Assembly (NCBI GenBank): GCA_025457915.1
Contig: JALOTL010000015.1
Location: 1 to 64,000, forward strand
DNA: 64,000 nucleotides
DNA from: Spirochaetota bacterium
Lineage (GTDB): Bacteria > Spirochaetota > UBA4802 > UBA5550
Direction: 5' to 3'
The position numbers were made by a program, and so were the translations under genes. The notes under the pieces were generated by a model that was given only the letters and a program-made list of their open reading frames with translations, did no database searches and was not told where the DNA came from. Below, one piece after another: positions 27,870-36,350 of this stretch (position 1 is its first letter; the number at the start of each line of letters is the position of its first letter).

Positions 27870-28763
27870 TCAGTATCCCCTGGATTTTATGTCCTTGACT
27901 ATGTCGACGAAGTGGGCCGGGGCGTCGAAACCCGGGGTTATGCCGAAAAGCATGTCCACGCAGGCAAGATGGTTTACGCCGGCGCCAAGCCATGACGCGC
28001 CTTCGTACAATCCCCTGAAATTTCCCCATTTAGCTGAGGTCACGGCGACCAGGCCGTCATTGTCGCCCTCGATCCCCTTCTGGATCGGCCAGGTGGCAAA
28101 GAAAAGCCCTGATCCCAGCACGCTCTTGATCCTGTATGCGTAACTCTGGTAATATATTCCCGATGCGTCCGGTGTGTTGGGATTGAATACGCCAGTCATG
28201 TAGCTCCTCGTAAGGTCTTTCAGGTTCTGGACCGCGTCCGGATTGGTGTCGCCCATCAATATCTTCGTCATCACCTCGAGAACGCCGGAGGCCACCGGCA
28301 CCTTGTTGCAGACGGCAAGGACCAGTTCCGCAACCGAGCTGCCCCTGTGCGGGCCGGCTATGCTGGTATGGGTGGCCACCTTCCCGGCCATCCCCAGGTT
28401 GGAAATCGCGTACCTGGAATAAATGCATCCATGGGAATGCCCGATGAGGTTGATTTTCTGCGCGCCGCTGATCGCAAGAATATCGAGGACCTGGCGTTTC
28501 CAGGATTCGGCCTTCGCGACGGTACCGTCGAGAGCGTTGACGCTGGTTATATAGACGGAGGCGCCGTTATCCCTGAGCGTGGCAGGTATGTTGTTCCAGT
28601 AATGAGTGATGCCCCAGGCAATTTCATACTGTGCGCCCATGCCGTGCGAAAGGACGACCGGATATTTTGTTTTACATGGAGTTGAAGATGTCCCGCCGGC
28701 AAAAACGGCTGATGCGGCAGCTAATATTAGTAATACGGCAATAAAATACGCTTTCCTTGTCAT
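27870..28763 (-). CDS. secreted triacylglycerol lipase (family I) 2
   Basis: 297 residues from ATG 28763, with GGGGGAG just upstream; the longer GTG start at 28775 is less likely. Signal peptide FIAVLLILAAASAVFAG. Motifs: YPVVLSHGMG, LIGHSHGCIYSRYA (Ser near residue 116), GDNDGLVAVTSAKWG and VNHLACVDMLFGITPGF. Same length and same ending as lipase 1, so the pair are paralogues, but the elbow is GHSHG rather than AQSMGG, as in family I.1 enzymes. Probably also served by the foldase two genes away. Confidence 0.9.
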   Translation of the reverse strand: MTRKAYFIAVLLILAAASAVFAGGTSSTPCKTKYPVVLSHGMGAQYEIAWGITHYWNNIPATLRDNGASVYITSVNALDGTVAKAESWKRQVLDILAISGAQKINLIGHSHGCIYSRYAISNLGMAGKVATHTSIAGPHRGSSVAELVLAVCNKVPVASGVLEVMTKILMGDTNPDAVQNLKDLTRSYMTGVFNPNTPDASGIYYQSYAYRIKSVLGSGLFFATWPIQKGIEGDNDGLVAVTSAKWGNFRGLYEGASWLGAGVNHLACVDMLFGITPGFDAPAHFVDIVKDIKSRGY

Positions 28764-28905
28764 GACTCCCCCCACAGAGTATATAATTTTTAATAATAAT
28801 AACAGGGGCTTTTAATCATGTCAATTGAAAAAACCGTCCAGCCGTCTTTTTTTACAAAATAATATAAATCGTATAGTAATTCTGTTACGATGGGTCAACA
28901 ATCTG

Positions 28906-29475
28906 TTATTTTTCTCCAGAAAATGACCGTACCGTCTGCCTGAAAAAAACATCCACCTCTCCCTGTCCCATCTCCCTCTCTGAAGTGGAGCTGCAGAGTA
29001 TCTCGCCGGTTTCGACGTCGACAATCCTTATGCTGATCCTTTCAAAGACGGATTCCGTCTTCACTGCCTGGCGGCCGCCTGTCTGGGCCCTGGTGCGGAG
29101 CCTCCTTAAAAGCGGGATCCTCTTTTTTTTGTCGCTTATCCTGTAGCTCCCCAGCACAAGTGCGTTTACTCCCGCGATCCTGCCTATCTGCGCTATCCTG
29201 GAATTGTCCAGGACGCCGCTCATACCGAGCTGCTGCTCCTTCAAAAGCTTTTCAAGGCCGGACCTCTCTATCACGCTGAAGCCAGCCTCCATGAGAAATG
29301 GAATGAAGCATTCCGCAAGGGCCTTGCTTTCCTCAATGTGGCTGCCGTCGAAATCCATGACCGCGAGTTTTTTATATTTTTCCGGTGAAAAGTCGCTTTT
29401 TTTAACGGTCTTGACCGACGAGCAGGCCAGCGCCGCGACAGCTATCATCAAAACAGGCGCGATTTTAATATTCAT
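28906..29475 (-). CDS. CsgG/FlgO-like outer-membrane lipoprotein
   Basis: 189 residues; ATG 29475 is chosen because GGAG lies seven bases ahead, whereas ATG 29481 is almost on top of it. The lipobox AALAC ends a signal peptide. The body has the CsgG-like pattern KLAVMDFDG, GFSVIERSGLEKLLKEQQLG, IGRIAGVNALVLGSYR and IRIVDVETGEIL. These proteins help secrete or assemble surface structures or bind cell-wall-linked partners. No curli genes are nearby. Divergent from the CULT gene. Confidence 0.85.
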   Translation of the reverse strand: MNIKIAPVLMIAVAALACSSVKTVKKSDFSPEKYKKLAVMDFDGSHIEESKALAECFIPFLMEAGFSVIERSGLEKLLKEQQLGMSGVLDNSRIAQIGRIAGVNALVLGSYRISDKKKRIPLLRRLRTRAQTGGRQAVKTESVFERISIRIVDVETGEILCSSTSEREMGQGEVDVFFRQTVRSFSGEK

Positions 29476-29597
29476 TTTCATACTCCTGGATAATTCAATT
29501 CTATACCGTTCATTTTAATGAATCAACAATTAATATGATTGTTTTACGTTTCATCGGGCATTATCTTGTACAATATCAACCGGCGGATGGAAACAAC

Positions 29598-30035
29598 ATG
29601 GAAACGGCCGTCCCGGAAAGGAACATGGACAAAGGGCACGCGTTCTACCGGCTCAAAACACCGGACGGAATGGCGTCCCCGGAAAACAATGCCGATGAAT
29701 CGGCGGGGATGGAATATTCCGACGGAAAGGGAAGGAGGATCTTTTGCGCGGCCTGCGGAAACACCGTGACCCATTCCGGAAAAAGAATATCCATCAACGG
29801 CCTGCACCGCCACGTCTTCACCAACCCCGGCGGGTACACCTTCGAGATTGGCTGCTTCATAACGGCCGAGGGCTGCGCGATAACCGGCGACCCGACTGAC
29901 GAATTCACATGGTTCCCGGGATACCGCTGGGCCTACGCCTTGTGCTCGGGCTGCCTCTCGCACCTGGGATGGCACTACAGGTCCGGCGCCGGCGCCTTTT
30001 TCGGACTGATCCTCGACAGCCTGAAGGAGGAATGA
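29598..30035 (+). CDS. CULT-domain (bacterial cereblon-like) protein
   Basis: 145 residues from ATG 29598; an upstream ATG at 29535 would add 21 residues. The CULT fold covers about residues 48-145 of this reading: FCAACGNTVTHSGKRI gives the first zinc CxxC; FTNPGGYTFEIGCF, EFTWFPGYRWAYALC, GCLSHLGWHYR and FFGLILDSL follow. Those are the zinc-ribbon Cys and the three-Trp cage that binds uracil- and glutarimide-like ligands in human cereblon and Magnetospirillum MsCI4. In bacteria the role is unknown. It ends two bases from the PQQ-OmpA gene stop (tail to tail). Confidence 0.88.
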   Translation: METAVPERNMDKGHAFYRLKTPDGMASPENNADESAGMEYSDGKGRRIFCAACGNTVTHSGKRISINGLHRHVFTNPGGYTFEIGCFITAEGCAITGDPTDEFTWFPGYRWAYALCSGCLSHLGWHYRSGAGAFFGLILDSLKEE

Positions 30036-30037
30036 CG

Positions 30038-32104
30038 TCACATGTCCAGGACCTGGAACTCGGTCCTCCTGTTCTTTTTCCTTCCGGCCTCGCTCCCGTT
30101 GTCCGCGATCGGCTTGTCCTGGCCGAACCCCTTCGACCTGAGCCTTTCCGGGCTGATGCCGTTTTTTATCATGTAATCGACGACCGCGTCCGCGCGCTTC
30201 ACCGAAAGCTTCTGGTTGTGGTCCCTGGTGCCGGTTGAATCCGTGTGCCCCCTCACCTCGATCTTCACCCTCGCGTTTTCCTTGATCGCCTGTATGATCC
30301 GGTCAAGGATGTTCAGTGACTCCTTCTTCAAATACGCCTCGTTGATCTCGAAGTAGATGTTCTCGACCACGATGGTCCCGCCCTTTTCGATTTTGTCCAG
30401 GTTTATCGTCCTGTCCGAATCCTTCTTTCCTATGATTATCTTTTTCGGCAGGTACCCGCTCGAGCTGCCGGTGATCTCGACGTCATCGGCATCGGGCACC
30501 TCTATCTCCTGCCCGGGGTTAGCGACGCGCGTCTTCCTTGAATAGACGAGCTTGCCCCTGTCCCATTTCCTGACGTCCACCTCGGCCGGCACCGGAGAAC
30601 CAGTTTTGTCGCCGACGGTGATCTTCATCTTCCTGGTCTTGAGCTCGTCTGGCTTTTCGGCCGGCTTTTCCACCGGCTTTTTATCCGGAGCGATGCTGTC
30701 CCTGTCATCCTTAACGGAGGTCTTGTCCCCGGCCCCTTTCCTGTCATCAGTCGCTTTTTTTTCATCCCCCCCTTTGTCGTAGGGATCGTAATAGCCGCTG
30801 CCGCCCTTTATTATGCGCGGATAGTAGTCCGTGCCGATGGCGTAGAGATAGTTGCCGGCCGGAAGGAACATGATCCCGTTGGAGGCTACCGGCTGGGACG
30901 CGCCGCCTGGAAACGGAGGGACGAATTCCCAGAGCCTGCCGCTCGTATCGAACCTCACCGCCTTCATGGAGGAATACGAAACGTCCCTCCCCCCGACGCT
31001 TTTCTTGAACGTGCTGGCCACGTAGAACTGGTCCCTTATTATCACGAAATAAGGGCTCGACTGATCGCCTATGTCAATCCTGGCGATCTCGCCGCCGTCC
31101 GAGGGATTGACGCGCACCAGCATCCTGTTGCCGACGGTGAAAAGGATCTCCCGCTCCGTGAAGGACGGGTTGGATGTGACAAGATCAGCGTACGATTTCT
31201 CCCAGGCCTTTTCACCGGTCTTCAGGTCGTAGCAGTACAGGGACTTGCCGGATGCGAGGTAAACCTTGCCGGAATACACCACCGGGGAAAAAATCCTGTG
31301 CGGCTTGTCAAGCGGCTTCACCCATTTTACAGCGCCGTTCCCGGACTCCATGCAGTACAGGGAGAACGTATTCTTGGCGTAGTCCATGGACTGAGTGAAG
31401 ATGAGGTTGTCGTAAAAACTCGGAAAACCGCTGTATGATTTTATCTCGCTGTTGTTCCACCTGAGGTGGCCGTCGTTGATGTCCCTTGACAGGAAAACGT
31501 TCCTCGTCCCGTAATAGATCAGGTCGCCGCTTATCATCGGGTCTGAATATATGCCGTCGACCATTTCACCGGCGTTGCTCTGCGGTCTCCAGTTTCTGCT
31601 CGTCACCGGCGTACCCCTCGAAGACCCCTGATCGCTCCACGAGGTCCTTTTGAAGATGTCCTTCTCGTCCTTCAGCCCGGTCCTGGCCCATAATACCCTG
31701 CCGGTGTTCTTGTCCATGCAGTAGACCGCGATGCTGTCAGTCAGGTAGAGCCTGTTTCCCTTTATAAGCGGGTATTTGACCTTGCCCATGGCCTTTGAAA
31801 ACGAGGCGAACTGCGCGGACACCGACGGAAGGTCCAGCTTCCATACCAGCTTACCCGTGTCCTCGTCGAGGCAGTACACGTTCTTCTTTATGTCGATAAA
31901 AAAAACCCTGCCGTCGGAAACTATCGGGTTATAGACCATCTCGGATGCCTGGAAGAGCCACTTGAGATTGTTGTTCTTCACCGTGATCTCGTCGTTATTG
32001 CCGGTGTAGTAGATGTTTCCCTTGTAAACCGGCCAGTCAGAAGACGCGAAAACCATCGTCACCTGAAGCATTACAATCAGGGCCGCAAAAAATATTTTTT
32101 TCAT
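30038..32104 (-). CDS. PQQ-type beta-propeller protein with C-terminal OmpA domain
   Basis: 688 residues; GAGG precedes the ATG. Signal peptide (AALIVMLQVTMVFAS). Residues ~25-420 are a PQQ-like beta-propeller with repeated W/G-rich blades: DWPVYKGNIYYTG, VYCLDEDTGKLVWKL, VYCMDKNTGRVLWAR, LYCYDLKTGEKAWEK. A charged Pro/Lys/Asp linker (~445-500) leads to a small beta domain and an OmpA-like domain (~580-688): IYFEINEAYLKKESL, VRGHTDSTGTRDHNQKLS, KRADAVVDYM, GFGQDKPIADN. OmpA domains bind peptidoglycan. The fusion suggests a wall-tethered periplasmic propeller, BamB-like in fold but not in context. Confidence 0.9.
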   Translation of the reverse strand: MKKIFFAALIVMLQVTMVFASSDWPVYKGNIYYTGNNDEITVKNNNLKWLFQASEMVYNPIVSDGRVFFIDIKKNVYCLDEDTGKLVWKLDLPSVSAQFASFSKAMGKVKYPLIKGNRLYLTDSIAVYCMDKNTGRVLWARTGLKDEKDIFKRTSWSDQGSSRGTPVTSRNWRPQSNAGEMVDGIYSDPMISGDLIYYGTRNVFLSRDINDGHLRWNNSEIKSYSGFPSFYDNLIFTQSMDYAKNTFSLYCMESGNGAVKWVKPLDKPHRIFSPVVYSGKVYLASGKSLYCYDLKTGEKAWEKSYADLVTSNPSFTEREILFTVGNRMLVRVNPSDGGEIARIDIGDQSSPYFVIIRDQFYVASTFKKSVGGRDVSYSSMKAVRFDTSGRLWEFVPPFPGGASQPVASNGIMFLPAGNYLYAIGTDYYPRIIKGGSGYYDPYDKGGDEKKATDDRKGAGDKTSVKDDRDSIAPDKKPVEKPAEKPDELKTRKMKITVGDKTGSPVPAEVDVRKWDRGKLVYSRKTRVANPGQEIEVPDADDVEITGSSSGYLPKKIIIGKKDSDRTINLDKIEKGGTIVVENIYFEINEAYLKKESLNILDRIIQAIKENARVKIEVRGHTDSTGTRDHNQKLSVKRADAVVDYMIKNGISPERLRSKGFGQDKPIADNGSEAGRKKNRRTEFQVLDM

Positions 32105-32171
32105 GGTTATGCCTCTTTATCTTTTTTAGGGATGGTCTGCCGTCCTTAAGGGACGGGTTTTTCCGGTTCCT

Positions 32172-32645
32172 TCATTTAAAAACTGTATTTTCGAGGACTC
32201 CCTGCCTCGTATGGGACAGGTAGTATTTTCCCTCTATCTCGTCTATCAGCTCGAGCCTTACCTGCGCAAGGAACAGCCCCGGCGAAAGGTACTGTTTCAC
32301 GAAGTACGTTTTCCCGGCCTCGACGTTCACATGCAGCGAAAGGAGCCTCTCGGACTTTGAATAGATGATGTGCCTGCCCGGCATGACGAAAAAATATAAA
32401 TACTGCATGCCGTGGTTGTATCCGGCAAAGGTTTCCCTGCCGTATTTGTTCACATACACCTCGAGCGGAACGGTCGTTTCCGGCTGGGGACAGACTACGT
32501 ATACCAGCGCCATTCCCCTGTTCCTGGTTGCGTCAACCGGGAGCTTGTAGCCCCTGATATCATTTTCCATCTTTTCCCTTGTTCCGCAGCACGATGAAAG
32601 CAATGCCGCGGTCAGTACCGGCATGATCAGAACATTGAATCTCAT
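32172..32645 (-). CDS. DUF2846-type lipoprotein
   Basis: 157 residues from ATG 32645, with AAGGAGAG upstream; the frame reaching 32699 has no signal. The signal peptide ends TAALLSSCC, so the lipid Cys is either of the pair. The body fits DUF2846: ALVYVVCPQPET, VYVNKYG, YLYFFVMPGRHIIY, HVNVEAGKTYFVKQY. Function unknown. About 70 bases upstream of the propeller-OmpA gene on the same strand, so both may be co-transcribed. Confidence 0.75.
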   Translation of the reverse strand: MRFNVLIMPVLTAALLSSCCGTREKMENDIRGYKLPVDATRNRGMALVYVVCPQPETTVPLEVYVNKYGRETFAGYNHGMQYLYFFVMPGRHIIYSKSERLLSLHVNVEAGKTYFVKQYLSPGLFLAQVRLELIDEIEGKYYLSHTRQGVLENTVFK

Positions 32646-32810
32646 TTTGCTCTCCTTATAATCGGCATTTATAACCGAATCCCCGGTCTTTACAAGCAAA
32701 ATTCCAATCAGCCGTGAAGAACACGGCCGGGATAATTTATTGCTTGAAAATGAGCGCGGAAGGCACGGTAATGTTTCCGTCGTTTAAATAAACACGGCGC
32801 CGCGGACCAG

Positions 32811-33614
32811 ATGGAAATCAAAGGCAGACATCCAATTCTCGTGATAATACCGCACGGCGGGTACAGGATACCGTCCGAACTTGCCGATATGGCGGCGGTC
32901 ACCGACTTCGATCTTTTCTTTCAGGCGGACACCAGCGCCAACGAAATCTTCTCTTTTGAAAACGTCGCGGCAAGGATAGACACGGACATCTCCAGGCTCT
33001 TCCTGGACACCGACAGGAGGTACGACGAGATATCATCTCCGAACAGGGACGGGGTGATCAAAAAACTGACTCTGTACGGGAAGAACGTGTTCAGGGAGGG
33101 GGCGTACCCTGATGAAATCGCGATTTCGAACATTTTAAAGAGATATTATTTCCCCTTCCATGAAACCATAGAAAAAATCATCAACACGGGGGAAATAAGG
33201 CTGATCATAGACTGCCACACAATCATGGCCGTCGCGCCGTCGGCCTCCAGGGAGGCCGGCAGTCCCAGGCCCATGATAACCCTGTACAACAGGACCGAGG
33301 TCAAAAACGAAGCGGTGACCACGTGCCCCGACGGGGCGTGCGGGGAGCTGCTGTCGCTTCTGGAAAAAAACTTTTCCGGCGAGGAATGGTCGGCCGTGGA
33401 GAAATTCATAATCTCGGAAAGCCCGTCGGCCGGGTACGTGCACAGGCGCTACGGCGCGTCCGGCATCCCCATGATAAGGATATCCCTCTCGAAGTCCCTT
33501 TTTCTCAACGAAAAATATTTCGACCATTCGAACCTGCGGATCGAGGCGTCGCGGATCGCCGATCTTAAGAAGAAATTATGGCGCGCAGTTGAAAGGCTGG
33601 CCGCGTCCCTGTAA
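32811..33614 (+). CDS. N-formylglutamate amidohydrolase family protein
   Basis: 267 residues, cytoplasmic. It matches PF05013: VIIPHGGYRIPSEL (metal His), DTDISRLFLDTDRRYD, IDCHTIMAVAP (metal His) and a C-terminal HRRYG. The family hydrolyses N-formyl-L-glutamate at the end of a histidine-degradation route, but no hut genes are present, so a different amide substrate is possible. Stand-alone; its stop is 13 bases from the trxB stop on the other strand. Confidence 0.82.
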   Translation: MEIKGRHPILVIIPHGGYRIPSELADMAAVTDFDLFFQADTSANEIFSFENVAARIDTDISRLFLDTDRRYDEISSPNRDGVIKKLTLYGKNVFREGAYPDEIAISNILKRYYFPFHETIEKIINTGEIRLIIDCHTIMAVAPSASREAGSPRPMITLYNRTEVKNEAVTTCPDGACGELLSLLEKNFSGEEWSAVEKFIISESPSAGYVHRRYGASGIPMIRISLSKSLFLNEKYFDHSNLRIEASRIADLKKKLWRAVERLAASL

Positions 33615-33627
33615 GGTCACGCGCCCT

Positions 33628-34557
33628 TCAGCAGTAGTTTCTGGCAGCTGCGCTGATGTATTCGTCCGCGCTCATCGCAGCCGATGCTCCGTCAGCCGCC
33701 GCGTTCACGATCTGCCTTCTCGAACCCACCCTCATGTCGCCAGCCGCGAACAGCCCATCCACCGGGGTCCTCATCTTCATATCCACCAGTACCTCGCCGT
33801 TATCGCCAAGCACCTCCGCCGGAAGGTAGCAGGTGTTGGCGTCGTGCCCGATGAAAATGAACACACCGTCGACCGCCAGGACGGAAGCCTCGCCGGTCCT
33901 GACGTTTTTCAGCGAAAGATTCTCCACCTTTGCTCCGCCGTTTATCGATTCGACCACGGTATCGTAAACCGGCGTGATCTTGCCGCAGGAAAAAACCCTT
34001 TCCTGCAGGATCTTTGTACCGCGGAAGCTGTCCCTCCTGTGGATGAGATAAACACGGCTCGAAAACCTGGACAGGAAATGCGCCTCCTCGAGCGCCACGT
34101 CTCCGCCGCCTATCACCGCCGTGATCCTTTCCTTGAAAAAGGCCGCGTCGCAGGTCGCGCAGTATGATACACCCCTCCCGGTAAATTCCTTCTCCCCGGG
34201 AAGGCCAAGCTTTTTGAACGAGGCTCCTGTCGCGGATATGACGGCCGTCGAGGTCATCTCGGAGCCGTCGGCCAGCCTGATCCGGAAAATTCCGTCCGTT
34301 CCCTTTTCGAGGGATGAGACTTCACCGCTGATTATTTCCGCGCCGAGCCTCTTCGCCTGTTCCTCCATCCTGGACATGAGCTCCCAGCCGGCGACCGGTT
34401 CAGGAAACCCGGGGTAATTTTCAACTTCGTACGTGTTCATTACCTGGCCCCCGGGCGAAAGCTTTTCGAGCACGGCCAGGTCAAGGCCCGCCCTTATCCC
34501 GTATATCGATGCGGTCAACCCGGCAGGGCCGGCGCCGATGATTATCAGCTCCTTCAT
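33628..34557 (-). CDS. trxB: thioredoxin reductase
   Basis: 309 residues. FAD- and NADPH-dependent flavoprotein that reduces thioredoxin. FAD motif IIGAGPAGLTASIYGIRAGL at the start, redox-active CATC in VSYCATCDAAFF, NADPH motif IGGGDVALEEAHFL, and the closing GLFAAGDMRVGSRRQIVNAA. GGAG precedes the ATG. No thioredoxin gene is adjacent. Confidence 0.95.
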   Translation of the reverse strand: MKELIIIGAGPAGLTASIYGIRAGLDLAVLEKLSPGGQVMNTYEVENYPGFPEPVAGWELMSRMEEQAKRLGAEIISGEVSSLEKGTDGIFRIRLADGSEMTSTAVISATGASFKKLGLPGEKEFTGRGVSYCATCDAAFFKERITAVIGGGDVALEEAHFLSRFSSRVYLIHRRDSFRGTKILQERVFSCGKITPVYDTVVESINGGAKVENLSLKNVRTGEASVLAVDGVFIFIGHDANTCYLPAEVLGDNGEVLVDMKMRTPVDGLFAAGDMRVGSRRQIVNAAADGASAAMSADEYISAAARNYC

Positions 34558-34830
34558 GGTGAAACTCCAGTTTTTTCGGATCCCCCTGTCCGCCCGTCAC
34601 CGACGGGTTTTCTTCACAGGCAAGGCCCTGCAGGAGACCGGGACGGTGATCCTTGAATTTTATGATCCGGTGTCAATTTAATAATGGATGCAATAAAAAT
34701 CAAATAATCAATGATATTGACTGTAAATTTTATTTGACCGGCGATTCATTTCCGGCAGTCTGTTTATTTAGAATTACCCCGCAGCCGGGGCATTCAACCC
34801 GGCCCTGTATAAAATGTCAGGGATATTAAA

Positions 34831-35181
34831 ATGAAAAGAACATTCAGCATGAAGGACGAAAAGCCTCTCGACCTGGCAGACAGGATCCGCTCTTCCCCAA
34901 TCGGGATGAAAAATATCATGATCAACCTCGTCGAGCTCGAAAAGGGGGCGGTCATACCCGGTCACAGCCATAAAGAGGAGCAGGTCAGCCTTGTCATTGA
35001 GGGAGAGCTGGAATTTGAAATCTGCGGAGAAAAAATCAGGTTGGGTCCGGGGGAAGGGATCCTGTGCGGGTCCGGGGAGCCGCATTCAGCAGTTGCGCTT
35101 GAAAAATCCCTTGTCTACGACGTCTTCTCTCCGCCCAGGTACGATTACCTCGAAAGGCTGAAAAACAGCTCAAATAAATAA
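34831..35181 (+). CDS. cupin-domain protein
   Basis: 116 residues with AGGGA upstream. Single conserved beta-barrel: motif 1 GAVIPGHSHKEEQVSLVIEG with GHSH..E..Q metal ligands, and motif 2 LGPGEGILCGSGEPHSAVAL with the second His. Small cupins act as sugar or ligand sensors or simple isomerases; nothing more specific can be said. Preceded by about 270 bases without a gene. Confidence 0.85.
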   Translation: MKRTFSMKDEKPLDLADRIRSSPIGMKNIMINLVELEKGAVIPGHSHKEEQVSLVIEGELEFEICGEKIRLGPGEGILCGSGEPHSAVALEKSLVYDVFSPPRYDYLERLKNSSNK

Positions 35182-35221
35182 AAGATCAGATTACCGCGAA
35201 CCATTACTGCCATGAAATATA

Positions 35222-35262
35222 AAAAAACCAGGAGTCCCGTATCATGGCACTCCTGGTTTTTC
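35222..35262. terminator. bidirectional intrinsic terminator
   Basis: AAAACCAGGAGT at 35224-35235 pairs with ACTCCTGGTTTT at 35249-35260 (12 bp, 13-base loop); an A-run before and T-run after make it work on both strands. It lies between the cupin stop and the LamG lipoprotein stop, serving both convergent genes. Confidence 0.85.
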
Positions 35263-35282
35263 ACAAAACATACAGGGGATAT

Positions 35283-35978
35283 TTATTCGGAGGTATCGTT
35301 ATAGTATTCTGAAATTTCCGCCGCCGTGAGGGCGGTGTCGTATATTTCCACCTCGTCTATAATGCCCTCGAAGCCGAGTATCTTCCATTCCTCGCTGTAC
35401 TGCGTTGCGAGCTGCGAGCCTATGATAAGCCCGCCGTCACTGTGCTTCACCATGCCGATGGTGTTAACGCAGCTGTTGTCGAGTACGCCGTTTATGTAAA
35501 GCCTGACCTCGCCCGAATCCCAGGTCGCTGCAACATGGCACCACTGGTTGAGGGCCACAGCGGCATTGCTGACAAGCATTATCCTTGCGCCCGCTTCGTT
35601 CACGATGGATACTATGATTTTTCCTTCAGGCGTCCAGAACTGAAGGGTATAGGACTCGTCGCTGAAATCAGTGTTTTCACCCTTGTGTACTATCCCTGCA
35701 AAAGGTCTGTAAGCGGCAGTATATATCCAGGCCTGTATCGTTCCCGCGGCCGCAAGCGTCAGGTCGGTATTGTCGGGTATTTTGACATAATTGTCAGTCC
35801 CGTTGAACTGAAGCGCCTTGCCTGCCTGCCCGTCTACCCACGCTGCCCCCTGTATCATGCCGGCGTATTTATCGATCAGCTTTTTAGTTGAATCGACCTG
35901 CTGCTGAACAGCAGCGCCGCACCCCAGCATCAATGTAAAACCAATCAGCATACACATCCTTGTAATTTTTGCATTCAT
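35283..35978 (-). CDS. LamG/concanavalin-like lipoprotein
   Basis: 231 residues, AAGGAGG before the ATG. The signal peptide ends FTLMLGC, a good lipobox. The mature part is a jelly-roll LamG-type domain: GKALQFNGTDNYVKIPDN, GTIQAWIYT, WCHVAATWDSGEVRLYINGV and FEGIIDEVEIYDTALTAAEI. Such domains bind sugars or act in adhesion. Exposed on the outer membrane or periplasm. Preceded by a sigma-54-like promoter. Confidence 0.9.
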   Translation of the reverse strand: MNAKITRMCMLIGFTLMLGCGAAVQQQVDSTKKLIDKYAGMIQGAAWVDGQAGKALQFNGTDNYVKIPDNTDLTLAAAGTIQAWIYTAAYRPFAGIVHKGENTDFSDESYTLQFWTPEGKIIVSIVNEAGARIMLVSNAAVALNQWCHVAATWDSGEVRLYINGVLDNSCVNTIGMVKHSDGGLIIGSQLATQYSEEWKILGFEGIIDEVEIYDTALTAAEISEYYNDTSE

Positions 35979-36350
35979 ATCCGTCCTCCTTGACGTCTTC
36001 TAAATTTCCTCCCTTTGATTCTATATATTGCACAAAGCATGCCATAGCCGGAACAGTCGCGGAAATATTAAATATTTACCTGCACAATACCTGCATTTCA
36101 TGACACTTTTTGGTTCATTATTGAATCTTTTATCCGACTTATGTTCATAATTTTATCATGCAAATTCATCCTTTTCAAAAAACATAAACAATTGATAATT
36201 TGTATCAAATTGAGATTAATTACGAGAAATAGATTCGGAAATTACAAATAATTAAACAAAATGAGAATCGGTTTAATTTTAAAAATAACTGGACAATTTG
36301 CCGCATTCATTTTATCTTCCTACTCCATAATCAAAGACCATGGAGGAGAG
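35979..36350. other. AT-rich divergent intergenic region
   Basis: About 370 bases between the LamG gene and the frameshifted GNAT-like gene. Besides the sigma-54-like site, I see no RNA gene or terminator. A reading frame from 36261 merely extends the GNAT-like start upstream. Confidence 0.5.
36029..36044 (-). promoter_or_regulatory. sigma-54-type promoter for the LamG lipoprotein
   Basis: On the minus strand TGGCATGCTTTGTGCA matches the RpoN consensus TGGCAYRN4TTGCW with GG and GC exactly ten bases apart and one core mismatch. It lies about 50 bases before the start codon of the lipoprotein gene, leaving a short leader with an AAGGAGG site. Confidence 0.65.

Noticed and set aside
32140-32160. 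Hairpin with T-run (CCGTCC / GGACGG) between two minus-strand genes
   Set aside because: The T-run follows on the plus strand, where no gene ends; on the minus strand it would not terminate.
34593-34612. CCCGTC-ACC-GACGGG hairpin followed by TTTTC
   Set aside because: It is oriented for plus-strand transcription but sits upstream of the minus-strand trxB with no plus-strand gene nearby.
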